Origin: Brevibacterium sp. W7.2
GTDB lineage: Bacteria; Actinomycetota; Actinomycetes; Actinomycetales; Brevibacteriaceae
NCBI RefSeq assembly: GCF_018137945.1
Contig: NZ_CP073089.1
Span: 310,001-374,000 of the forward strand
DNA length: 64,000 bases
Reading direction: 5' to 3'
Numbering within the stretch: the first letter of the stretch is position 1; the number at the start of each line of letters is the position of its first letter. Both the position numbers and the translations under genes were made by a program. The notes below the pieces were generated by a model. It saw only the letters and a program-made list of their open reading frames with translations. It was not told where the DNA came from and made no database searches. Positions 54,343 to 63,271 of the stretch are shown here, in pieces.

Positions 54343-56903
54343 GCGACGTCGTCGACACTGCGATCTTCGGCCGTGATCGCGCACTCGCCGAGATCGACGC
54401 CGCCCTGCGCGGCACTGAGGTCTCCGGGGTCGTCATCGAGGGCGAGCACGGAATGGGCAAGTCCCGGATCGCGGCGCGGGTGCACGCCGACCGCGGCGGG
54501 CACGAGACCTGGATCCGCGGGGACCGGGTGCTCGAGGCGGTGCCGTTCGGGGCCTTCGGGCTCCTCGTCGACCTCGACGGCGAACCCGAGACGGTCCTCG
54601 CCCGCGTCGTCGCAGCGCTGACGGAGGGTCCCGGCACTCCCGTCGTCTTCGCCGACGACGCCCACTGCCTCGATGAGAGCAGCCTCTCGGCACTGTGGCA
54701 GCTCGCCAGCGACGGGGAGATCAAGGTCGTCGCGACGATGACCCCGACCGTCGACGGCCGGACCGGGTCGTTCGGCGAACTCGTCGCCGACGGGGTCGTC
54801 CACCACATCCTCCTCGAACCGCTCACCCTCGACGATGTCTCCGCGATGCTCGAGCACCACCTCGGCGGGATCGTCTCCCACGGCGCCCTCGACGTCGCCG
54901 CCTTCCAGTCCTCGGGAGTCCCGGGCCTCATCATCGAACTGCTCCGCTACGCCCGCCGGCGCCGCCGTCTGGTCCTCCAGCGCGGTGTGTGGCTGCTCGA
55001 CGGCCTCGACATCGACTACGATCAGCGGGCCCGCGACCTCGTCAGCAGCGATCTCTCCCGGTACACCGACGAGCAGCGCGAAGCGCTCGAACTCGTCGTC
55101 CTCGCCGGTGAGGTCGAGGTCGAGCTCATGCTCGCCGCGGGACTCGGGGAAGCCGCCGACTCGCTCGTCGCCGCCGGTGTCCTCGACCTCGGCGGTCGCG
55201 GCCGACCGATCTACACGTGCATCGAGAGCTACTCGACGGAGACCGTGCGGAACACGGTCCCCGTGGGACGCAGCCGGCAGATGTTCGCCCTCGTCGAATC
55301 CCACCCCGGCACCCCGTCGAAGCGCGCGCGGATGCTGCGGGCGGACTGGGCGCTCAGCTGCGGGGCGAAGGTCTCGGTCGCAGATTCCGTCGAGGCCGCC
55401 CGCGTCGCCGCCGGCATGGGGGAGTGGCAGCGGGCGCTGCGGATCCTCGCCGAGGTGCCCTCCGAGGTCATGGACGCCCCCGCGCTCTTCGACCTCGGCA
55501 CCCTCTACTGCGACGTCAACCTCATCCCCGTCGGCTGCGACGTCCTCGCCCAGGCGATCCGGAAGACCGACGACCCGTTCCTCGTCGTCGAAGCCTTCGT
55601 CGTCTGGGTGCTCCGGGATGTCGAGCGGATCTCCCCGCCGCTGTCGGGGGCCGACTTCGTCGCCGCCCTCGACCGGATCCAGGCCGAGGCCGCCGCCGCG
55701 GGGCGCCTCGACGACGCCGTCGACGCCATCGACCTCGCCCGCGCGACCCTCGAGCGGGTGAGCGAGAGCTCGTGGGAGGGTCTGCCCGGCGACGACGGCT
55801 CGGTGCTCACCTGGCTCGGCGCCGAGGGCATCCCCGAGACCCTGCGGGTGGCGATCACCATGGTCGTCGCCGCCAAGGAGCTCGAACGCGGCCACGGGAA
55901 GGTCGTCGGCGACCTCCTCGACCGGATCGAGGGCGTCTCGGAGAACATCGGCTCGGGCACGATCATCCTCGACCTCGCGCGCTCGTGGGCCCACCTGCAG
56001 AGCGGGGACCGGGAGGCTGCCGCCGCCGTGCTCGCCGTGCCCCGCAGCACCGACCTCGCGTATCGGGCGGCGGGCAGCGGCGCGCGCGACCTCATCGTCA
56101 CCCGGCTCCACGCCGAGGCGGGACGCTGGGACCGGGCGTTCCGCCGGGCCTGCGCCGCCGCCGAGGCGATCGAGTACTGGCAGCAGTACGAGTTCGCCGC
56201 GCTCGCCCTCGCCCAGGCCCAGTACGCCGCGATGATGGTCGGCAACGCCGAGGCCGCCGATGACTTCGACGCCCGCTACCTCGACCTGCCGCCGGGTGCC
56301 GCCTACGTCGAGTCCCGTCGCGCGCAGATCCTCCGGCTCGTCGTCCGCGCCAAGCTCACCGGCCGGCAGCGGTATCGCGAGGAGCTCGATGCGGCGCTGC
56401 TGGCCGTCGAGGAGCGCGGGGCGCTCGCGGCCGCCGCCTGCGCGCGGATCGAGATCTTCGTCCACTTCGGGGACTACGACGTCGAGGCGATGTGCCGACT
56501 GGCCGCGTCCCTCGACGGCGGTGATCGCGACGGGCGCCTCCTCGGCGAGCTCGGCGCCGCCCTGTGCGCCGAGGACGCCGAGGCGCTCGTCGCCTTCGCT
56601 CAGCGGCTGTCGCCGCAGCTGCCCGCGCTCGTCGACCGCTGCCTCACCCTCGCCGAGTCCTGGGCGGAGAGCCCGCCGCCCCACCGCCACCGCGTGCACG
56701 ACGTCGAGCTGACGAGTCGCGAGCAGCAGATCTCCCGCCTCATCATCGCGGGCCTGACGAACGCCGAGATCGCCGACGAGCTCGGAGTCGCCGTGCGCAC
56801 CGTCGAAGGCCACACCTACCGGCTGTACCGCAAGCTCGACATCACCTCCCGGTCCGAGGTCGCCGAGGCGATCACACGACTGCGCAATGACGCACCCGCG
56901 TGA
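54339..56903 (+). CDS. Large ATPase-type LuxR family regulator 2
   Basis: 854 residues. Walker A GEHGMGKS at 35-42 with the normal Lys, Walker B-like PVVFADDAHCLD, then a central helical repeat region, and the C-terminal LuxR domain ELTSREQQISRLIIAGLTNAEIADELGVAVRTVEGHTYRLYRKLDITSRSEVAEAI, closer to consensus than regulator 1. It is translated from a GTG inside the stop of regulator 1, so the two are made together and may act as a pair. Confidence 0.85.
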   Translation: MSDVVDTAIFGRDRALAEIDAALRGTEVSGVVIEGEHGMGKSRIAARVHADRGGHETWIRGDRVLEAVPFGAFGLLVDLDGEPETVLARVVAALTEGPGTPVVFADDAHCLDESSLSALWQLASDGEIKVVATMTPTVDGRTGSFGELVADGVVHHILLEPLTLDDVSAMLEHHLGGIVSHGALDVAAFQSSGVPGLIIELLRYARRRRRLVLQRGVWLLDGLDIDYDQRARDLVSSDLSRYTDEQREALELVVLAGEVEVELMLAAGLGEAADSLVAAGVLDLGGRGRPIYTCIESYSTETVRNTVPVGRSRQMFALVESHPGTPSKRARMLRADWALSCGAKVSVADSVEAARVAAGMGEWQRALRILAEVPSEVMDAPALFDLGTLYCDVNLIPVGCDVLAQAIRKTDDPFLVVEAFVVWVLRDVERISPPLSGADFVAALDRIQAEAAAAGRLDDAVDAIDLARATLERVSESSWEGLPGDDGSVLTWLGAEGIPETLRVAITMVVAAKELERGHGKVVGDLLDRIEGVSENIGSGTIILDLARSWAHLQSGDREAAAAVLAVPRSTDLAYRAAGSGARDLIVTRLHAEAGRWDRAFRRACAAAEAIEYWQQYEFAALALAQAQYAAMMVGNAEAADDFDARYLDLPPGAAYVESRRAQILRLVVRAKLTGRQRYREELDAALLAVEERGALAAAACARIEIFVHFGDYDVEAMCRLAASLDGGDRDGRLLGELGAALCAEDAEALVAFAQRLSPQLPALVDRCLTLAESWAESPPPHRHRVHDVELTSREQQISRLIIAGLTNAEIADELGVAVRTVEGHTYRLYRKLDITSRSEVAEAITRLRNDAPA

Positions 56904-56980
56904 GCGGCCGCCGTCGACGAGCCGCTGACGGGCGCGGTGAAATCCCAGTTCAGCGCGCATGCCGACCGGCGCCGAGCGAG

Positions 56981-57128
56981 TAGCGGAGAACGACAGGCAC
57001 GTGATTCGAGTAGTCGCCGAAGGTCACGCAATCGACATCGCACGATGACCGAGTAGTGACTGCCCGTGCGCGTGCGCCCCGAGTCGAGTAATGACCGAAG
57101 AACATCCCGTAATGACCACCTAGTGACC
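56981..57128 (+). repeat. Cluster of TA(A/G)TGACC-like direct repeats upstream of regulator 3
   Basis: TAATGACC at 57089 and 57110 and TAGTGACC at 57121 are clear copies. TAGTGACT at 57054 and TAGTCGCC at 57011 are near matches, and TAGCGGAG at 56981 is weaker. Several are preceded by GAG or CGAG. They fill the 244-nt gap between regulators 2 and 3. The pattern suggests iterated binding sites for a LuxR-type protein, possibly one of the neighbours. Confidence 0.5.
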
Positions 57129-57147
57129 GATCTCGCAGGTCACGAGG

Positions 57148-59790
57148 ATGGACCTCATGCACATCCCCACAATCCCCACCCCAGACCCCGACCATCTCCA
57201 GACCCTGCTCGATCGCCATACGGCCGCGGCCGTCGTCGGTCGCGTCGGCCTCGGCAAGACCGGACTCCTCAGAGCCCTCGAAGCGCGCTGGGAGGGCCCG
57301 GTCTTCCGCGTGCACTACAACCGCGCCGAGGCCGGCACCGACTATTCCGGCATCGACGTCCTGCTCGCCTCCCTCGGCGCCCCGAGCATCGAGGACGCGG
57401 CCGCCGTCCCCGATGCGGTGCTGAGCGCACTGCGGGCGGCCGAGCTGCCCGACGACGGCCTCATCGTCATCCTCGGCGCCGACAAGATGGACCGCCCCTC
57501 CCAGGACGTCCTCGGACAGTGGCTGCGACGATCGCAGTCCGGGCGGACCCGGATGGTCATCTCCGTCAACGCCCTGCCCACCGACAGTCCGCTGGCGCCT
57601 CTGCCCACCGTCGAGCTGCGCGAGCTCGACCACGGCGAACTCGTCGCGCTCGCCCAGGAGGAATGCGGCGGCGGACTCTCCGAGGCGGCGGCCCACGTCG
57701 CCGCAGCGGCGTCGTCCGGGCTGCCCCTGGCGCTGCGCCACATCCTCGATGCGATGAATCGCCGTGAACGCCTCGGCGAACTCCCGCTGACGATCCCGCC
57801 GCGCCCGGGCGCGCAGGCCGACGCGCTCGTGCGCGACATCGTCGGGACCCCCGACGCTGACACGCAGAGCCTGCTCAGGCTGCTGGCGCTGGCTCCGTCG
57901 ACGCCCTGCGGCCCGCTCGCGGCACGGGTCGACGGCTTCTGGGAGATCGTCGACGACCTCGAGATGCGCGACCTCGTCGAGCGACGCGACGCGCACCTGC
58001 GACTGACCAACGGCCTGGTGCGGGCGTGGACCCACCAGACGATGAGCGCGACCGAGCGGATCGCCGGCCACGTCCGGCTCGCCGAGGACTGCGCGGGCGT
58101 CGATCCGCGGCTGGCTCACTGGCACGCGTCCTTCTCGCGGCCGACGGAGGACTCGGCGCCGACCCTCATCGCCGACGCGCGTCTCCTCATCCGCGAGGGG
58201 ATGACCGCCGACGGCATCGAATTCGTCGAACGCGCGATCCGCGTGAGCACCGATGACGAAGCCCTCGCCGCCGACCTCCTCGCCGTCGCCCGCGATCTCT
58301 ACGACCGCGGCGAGTTCGTCTTCGCCTCCCGCTACGGGCACCTCGCGGCGCGGTCCCGGCAGCCCTCGCTCGCCGTGCGGGCGCGGACCCTCGACGTCGA
58401 GATCACGTTCACCCGCCGCCAGACGCTTCCGCCCCACCTCGTCAACAGCTGGTCGAAGCAGGAGCTCCGCGATGCCCCGGCCGACGTCGCCCGGCTCCAG
58501 CTCCTCCTCAGCATCGGCCGCTGCGATCGCGGCGAGTACGCCGAGGCCGAGGAGCTGCTCACCGCCGCCCGCGACGCCGGCGACCACCTCGGCGACGCCG
58601 AAGACCAGCTGCTCGACGCCGCGACGATCAGGCTCGAGGCCGCCCGCGGTCGCGACGAGACGGCGCTGCGGTGCTTCACCGCGCTGCGGACCGGTGAGAT
58701 CGAGGAGTGCGAGCCCCATTTCGTCCTCGCGGTCGCCACGGGCCTCATGCTCACCGAGCACTACGAGTCCGCGCAGGCCGCGCTCGCCCTGCTGCGCGGG
58801 GAGGTCGACGGGGCGACGATCTGGCGCACGCGGGCGCTGGGGCTGCAGGCGGAGATCGCCCTGCGGGCCGGAAGCCTCCGGGCGGCCAGCGAGCTCATCG
58901 ACGACATCGGCCACGCGCCCGCCGGCGCGGGCCAGGTCAGGCCCGACCGGATCCTGCAGCTGCGCTGCTGGCAGCTGCTCATGCGCGGTGAGGCCTGCGC
59001 CGCCGAACCCGTTGAGGCAGAGCTCGCGGCACTCGCGACGACGACGGACAACCGACGCCTCCTCGCCGAACTCAACGCCCTCCAGGGCAGCTGCCTGCTG
59101 CGTCTGGGCTACCCGGCCGAGGCCGTCCGCCATCTGCGGCGCTGCGACGAGCTCTCCGCCCATGAGCTCAACCCGAACGTGCGGCGCCACGAAGCCGACC
59201 TCATCGAGGCGCTCATCGAGATCGGACGGCGCGAACACGCCGGGATGCTCGTCGCGCAGCTGCGCCGCCGCGTCGACCGCTGCCCCTCGCGCTGGGCCGC
59301 ACATGCGCTGCGTCGCTGCGAGGCGCTGCTCGCCACCGGAGAGAAGAGCCTCGAGCTCTTCACGCTCGCCCTGGGGGCGTTCCGGTCCGAGGACTCGCTC
59401 TACGAGAAGGCGCTCACGCAGCTCGCCTTCAGCCGGCGGCTGAGCGGGATCGGCGCCCAGGCTCGCGCCCGGGAGCAGCTGAGCGTCGCCTCGGCGACCT
59501 TCCTCGAACTCGGGGCCGACGGCCTGGCCCGGCATCACACGGCACCGCCCGCGCCGGTCGAGACCGCCGCGCCCGAGCTGCCGCAGCTGCGCGAGCTCAG
59601 CGACGAGGAGCTCAAGGTCGTCGAACTCGTGCGGGCGGGGCTGAAGAACAAGGAGATCGCCCGGCGGGTCTTCGTGTCCCTGCGCACCGTCGAGCTGCGC
59701 CTCACCGCCGCCTACCGGAAGCTCGGCGTCGGGTCCCGCACCGAGCTGATCTCCCGCCTGGCCGGCAACCCGAGCCTCGCGGTCGTCTGA
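57148..59790 (+). CDS. Large ATPase-type LuxR family regulator 3
   Basis: 880 residues from the ATG at 57148 (a second ATG at 57157 is possible). Walker A GRVGLGKT at 31-38, Walker B-like LIVILGADK, long helical repeats (about 240-780), and a C-terminal LuxR domain ELSDEELKVVELVRAGLKNKEIARRVFVSLRTVELRLTAAYRKLGVGSRTELISRL. It is separated from regulator 2 by the repeat cluster, so it is likely transcribed independently. It is the nearest regulator to the polysaccharide genes. Confidence 0.85.
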   Translation: MDLMHIPTIPTPDPDHLQTLLDRHTAAAVVGRVGLGKTGLLRALEARWEGPVFRVHYNRAEAGTDYSGIDVLLASLGAPSIEDAAAVPDAVLSALRAAELPDDGLIVILGADKMDRPSQDVLGQWLRRSQSGRTRMVISVNALPTDSPLAPLPTVELRELDHGELVALAQEECGGGLSEAAAHVAAAASSGLPLALRHILDAMNRRERLGELPLTIPPRPGAQADALVRDIVGTPDADTQSLLRLLALAPSTPCGPLAARVDGFWEIVDDLEMRDLVERRDAHLRLTNGLVRAWTHQTMSATERIAGHVRLAEDCAGVDPRLAHWHASFSRPTEDSAPTLIADARLLIREGMTADGIEFVERAIRVSTDDEALAADLLAVARDLYDRGEFVFASRYGHLAARSRQPSLAVRARTLDVEITFTRRQTLPPHLVNSWSKQELRDAPADVARLQLLLSIGRCDRGEYAEAEELLTAARDAGDHLGDAEDQLLDAATIRLEAARGRDETALRCFTALRTGEIEECEPHFVLAVATGLMLTEHYESAQAALALLRGEVDGATIWRTRALGLQAEIALRAGSLRAASELIDDIGHAPAGAGQVRPDRILQLRCWQLLMRGEACAAEPVEAELAALATTTDNRRLLAELNALQGSCLLRLGYPAEAVRHLRRCDELSAHELNPNVRRHEADLIEALIEIGRREHAGMLVAQLRRRVDRCPSRWAAHALRRCEALLATGEKSLELFTLALGAFRSEDSLYEKALTQLAFSRRLSGIGAQARAREQLSVASATFLELGADGLARHHTAPPAPVETAAPELPQLRELSDEELKVVELVRAGLKNKEIARRVFVSLRTVELRLTAAYRKLGVGSRTELISRLAGNPSLAVV

Positions 59791-59812
59791 GCCTCGTCTG
59801 CCGGTGCGCCCG

Positions 59813-59833
59813 GTGTGGCGGCAGTCCGCACAC
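59813..59833 (+). terminator. Weak hairpin after regulator 3
   Basis: GTGTGGCGG and CCGCACAC pair around CAGT with one bulged base, 22 nt after the regulator 3 stop. The gap to the polysaccharide gene is 241 nt. Confidence 0.35.
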
Positions 59834-60031
59834 TGATCGCGGATGACCGCAGATCACCGGCGCACACGGGTCTGACACCCCCGCTTCGGAAATAGCTTGG
59901 GAAGCAATCGCGAATCGCCCGGCCCTGCCGTTCCCCCTCAGCGGTCAGGTCACTGCCGTCCCCTCGGCGGCCCGGGCGTCTGCAGAACCGAGAACGGCGC
60001 TGCCGGTCTCACTGAAGCATTGGAGATCGCA

Positions 60032-62074
60032 ATGACAGCATCGGCACAACCGGAGGCCGAACCAGGAACCGCAGGCAGCCGGTCGTCACGACTGGCGCTG
60101 GCGGTCTGGGAGCGCCGGGCGCGCCTCCAGATCGTGCTCGACGCCGCCGCGTGGGTCCTCGCCGCGGGCCTCACCTGGTTCGTCCTCGGATTCGGCTGGA
60201 TCGACGGGTGGACGATCGGACTCGTGCTTGCCGTCGCCCTCGCCCTCCAGCTGCTCGGGGGCCTCAGCCTCGGCCTCTACCGCAGCCGCTACCACTACGG
60301 CAGCTTCTCCGAGTACGGAGGTCTCGTCCTCCTCAGCCTCGCCGTCACCGTGGTCCTGCTGCTCGTCACCGCGGGTGACTCCCCGTTCGTCCTGCTCCTC
60401 GTCTTCTCCGCCCTCATCCTCATGTCGGGCAGCCGGTACGTCATCCGCTACATCCACCAGATGACGACGCGGCCCACACAGGGTGAGCGGGTCCTCGTCG
60501 TCGGTGCCGGAGACGCCGCCGATTCCCTCATCCGCCAGATGCTCTCGGATCCGGCGGGCGCCTACCTGCCCGTCGGACTCATCGACGACGATCCGCGCAA
60601 GCGGCACCTGAGCATCCAGGGCGTGCGCGTGCGCGGCACGAGCGAGGACATCGCCGAGGTGGTCGAAGCGCTCAACGTCGCCGGTGTCATCGTCGCGATC
60701 GCCGACTCCGACGCGCAGTTCCTGCAGGCCTGCCGCAGCAGCCTGCAGATGACCGGGCGCTGGCTGCGGACGATCCCGCCGCTGGCCGAACTCGTCGACC
60801 GCCGGGTCGAGATCGCCGACATCCGCGACCTCAGGGTCGAAGACCTCATCGGCCGCAGTCCCATCCACACCGATCTCACGGAGATCGCCGCGACCATCGC
60901 CGGCAGCCGCGTCCTCGTCACCGGGGCCGGCGGGTCGATCGGCAGCGAACTGTGCCGCCAGCTCTCAGCGCTCGGACCGGAGTCCCTCATCCTCCTCGAC
61001 CGGGACGAGTCAGCCCTCCACGGCGTCGAGCTCACGCTCTTCGGCTCCGCCCTGCTGACCTCGCCGAACACGGTGCTCGCCGATATCCGCGACCCCGAGG
61101 CGCTCGAGCGGATCTTCGCGGCCACGCGACCGCAGATCGTCTTCCACGCCGCAGCGCTCAAGCACCTGCCGATGCTCCAACGGTTCCCCGAGGAGGCGTG
61201 GAAGACCAATGTCCACGGCACGCTCAACGTCCTCGAGGCCGCAGCCGCTGCCGGTGTCGACACGTTCGTCAACATCTCCACCGACAAGGCGGCGGCGCCG
61301 ACGAGCGAACTGGGCCGCAGCAAGCGCATCGCCGAACAGCTCGTCAGCGGCTTCGCCTCGCGCTCGCCGGGCACCTATCTCTCGGTGAGGTTCGGCAACG
61401 TCCTCGGCTCCCGCGGTTCGGTGCTGCTGTCGTTCCAGGAGCAGATCCGGCGCGGCGGTCCGGTCACGGTCACCGATCCCGAGGTCCGGCGCTTCTTCAT
61501 GACGATCCCCGAGGCCTGCCAGCTCGTGCTCGAAGCCGCGGCGATCGGGCAGGACGGCAACGTCATGGTCCTCGACATGGGAGAGCCCGTGCGCATCGAC
61601 GACATCGCGCGCAGCCTCGTCGCGATGTCGGACCGGCAGATGGAGATCATCTACACGGGCCTGCGCGAGGGCGAGAAGCTCGACGAGGAGCTCTTCGGCG
61701 TCGATGAGGGCACCGTGATGCGCATCCACGAGAAGATCAGCCGGGTCGAGGCGCCGGAGCTCGATCCGCGGGTGCTGCCGAGCCGGTCGGCCTCCCGCGA
61801 GGTCATCGACCTCTTCTGCACGCAGATCTGCACCCCGGAGGCACCCGCCCGGAAGCGGGCGGTCCCGTCTCCGTCGTCCGAGGCCAGGGCCGTGACCGAG
61901 GCGGCCGCCGAGGTCGTGCGCGCCGAGGCTGCGCGACCTGACACCGTCGACGCCGACACCACCCCGGCCGAGCCGGCGGCGGCGCGCCAGCAGCGCGTCG
62001 CCGAGGCGGCAGCCGCCTCCGGACTGACCATCGCCCGTCTGCGCAAGCACGTGAAATCAGAGGTGTCAGCATGA
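60032..62074 (+). CDS. Membrane-anchored NDP-sugar epimerase/dehydratase (FlaA1/CapD/WbpM type)
   Basis: 680 residues. Four N-terminal hydrophobic segments (about 35-155), a first Rossmann-like domain with GERVLVVGAGDAADSLIRQML, then the catalytic SDR domain with VLVTGAGGSIGSELCRQL. The active-site block is VNISTDKAAAPTSELGRSKR, with the Lys of the family and Leu in place of Tyr or Met. The last 80 residues are an Ala/Glu-rich tail. Such proteins make UDP-4-keto-6-deoxy sugars (or epimers) for capsule and glycan synthesis. The ATG has TTGGAGA upstream. It is coupled to the acyltransferase by ATGA. Confidence 0.88.
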   Translation: MTASAQPEAEPGTAGSRSSRLALAVWERRARLQIVLDAAAWVLAAGLTWFVLGFGWIDGWTIGLVLAVALALQLLGGLSLGLYRSRYHYGSFSEYGGLVLLSLAVTVVLLLVTAGDSPFVLLLVFSALILMSGSRYVIRYIHQMTTRPTQGERVLVVGAGDAADSLIRQMLSDPAGAYLPVGLIDDDPRKRHLSIQGVRVRGTSEDIAEVVEALNVAGVIVAIADSDAQFLQACRSSLQMTGRWLRTIPPLAELVDRRVEIADIRDLRVEDLIGRSPIHTDLTEIAATIAGSRVLVTGAGGSIGSELCRQLSALGPESLILLDRDESALHGVELTLFGSALLTSPNTVLADIRDPEALERIFAATRPQIVFHAAALKHLPMLQRFPEEAWKTNVHGTLNVLEAAAAAGVDTFVNISTDKAAAPTSELGRSKRIAEQLVSGFASRSPGTYLSVRFGNVLGSRGSVLLSFQEQIRRGGPVTVTDPEVRRFFMTIPEACQLVLEAAAIGQDGNVMVLDMGEPVRIDDIARSLVAMSDRQMEIIYTGLREGEKLDEELFGVDEGTVMRIHEKISRVEAPELDPRVLPSRSASREVIDLFCTQICTPEAPARKRAVPSPSSEARAVTEAAAEVVRAEAARPDTVDADTTPAEPAAARQQRVAEAAAASGLTIARLRKHVKSEVSA

Positions 62075-63270
62075 GTGAACAGTGGCAGGTCTGGGACGCC
62101 GAGGTGCCCGCCGACCGCGACGCGTGGATCGCCCTGTGGGCGGCGTCGGACGAACGCCAGCCCTTCGCCCACCCGGATGTGTGCTCCCTCCTGCGTCCGG
62201 CCGAGGGTCGACTCATGGCGGTCGCCCTGTCCCACGGCGGCGGACACGTCCTCTACCCCTTCTTCCTCCGCGAGATCAGCGGCAGCGACGGCTGGCGGGA
62301 CATCGTCTCCCCCTACGGCTACGGCGGACCGATGCACTGGGGGCTCACCGACGTCGAGGCGACTGCGGAGGTGTTCTGGCACCGCTTCGATGCGTGGGCG
62401 CTGGAGCACTCCGTGGTCAGCGAGTTCTCCCGCCTGTCCCTCTTCGGGGAGACGCTGCTGCCGTACCGGGGCGCGACCCGCAAGCGTCAGAACAACTACG
62501 TGCGGGACCTCAGCGTCTCCGTCGAGGAGCTCGGCTGGGAGGTCGCACCGAAGGTGCGCAGCAACGTCCGCCGCGCCCGGCGCGAGGGCGTGACCATCGT
62601 CATCGACACCGACGGGGAGTTCGTCGACGACTTCGTCCGGATCTACACCGAGACGATGCAGCGCCGCGACAGCGCGGACTGGTACCGCTTCGAACGCCCG
62701 TTCTTCGAAGGCCTCCACGCGGCGCTCGCCGGCCAGTTCGCCTATGTCTACGCCGAGCTCGACGGGCGGCTGGTCTCCGCCGACCTCCTCCTCTTCGGCA
62801 CCGACACCAGCTACTACTTCCTCGGCGGCACCGAGGCGGCCGCGTTCCGCGCGCGCCCCAACGACCTCGTGAAGATGGAGTCGATGACCTGGCTCAAGGC
62901 ACGGGGGTGCCGCAGCTATGTGCTCGGCGGCGGCGTCACCGCCGCACCCGATGACAGCCTCGACCGGTACAAGCGGGGGTTCGCCCCGCACGGCCGAGTC
63001 GACTACCTCACCGGGGAGCGCATCATCTCCGCCCCGGCCTACGACGCACTCCTCGCCGCGCACCGGCAGCGGCTGGCCGCGCGCGGTCTCGACTTCGACG
63101 AGAGCAGCGACTTCTTCCCGGCCTACCGCCGCGGCGCCGAACTCCTGACACCGGAGGCCGCCGAGACAGCGCCGTCAGCCGGCGGGTCGCCGTCGACCGG
63201 CGGGTCGGCACCGGCCGCACTGTCAGAGGAGTCGACACCTGCCCGGCAGGCAGAGCCGGCGAGGTCCTGA
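62071..63270 (+). CDS. GNAT/Fem-like acyltransferase
   Basis: 399 residues. DIVSPYGYGGPM and KVRSNVRRARREGVTIVID belong to the Fem/BioF2-like N-acyltransferase fold, in which two GNAT-like halves carry out peptidyl- or acyl-transfer. The C-terminal part has GRLVSADLLLFGTDTSYYFLGGTEAA and LKARGCRSYVLGGGV. The last 45 residues are Ala/Ser/Thr/Pro-rich. Next to a sugar dehydratase it most probably acylates an amino sugar or cell-surface glycan precursor; that role is inference. Confidence 0.75.
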   Translation: MSEQWQVWDAEVPADRDAWIALWAASDERQPFAHPDVCSLLRPAEGRLMAVALSHGGGHVLYPFFLREISGSDGWRDIVSPYGYGGPMHWGLTDVEATAEVFWHRFDAWALEHSVVSEFSRLSLFGETLLPYRGATRKRQNNYVRDLSVSVEELGWEVAPKVRSNVRRARREGVTIVIDTDGEFVDDFVRIYTETMQRRDSADWYRFERPFFEGLHAALAGQFAYVYAELDGRLVSADLLLFGTDTSYYFLGGTEAAAFRARPNDLVKMESMTWLKARGCRSYVLGGGVTAAPDDSLDRYKRGFAPHGRVDYLTGERIISAPAYDALLAAHRQRLAARGLDFDESSDFFPAYRRGAELLTPEAAETAPSAGGSPSTGGSAPAALSEESTPARQAEPARS

Positions 63271-63271
63271 G

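Noticed and set aside
51793..54384. An 863-codon minus-strand frame opposite LuxR regulator 1
   Set aside because: It is a shadow of the regulator gene; the plus frame has the recognisable NTPase and HTH motifs.
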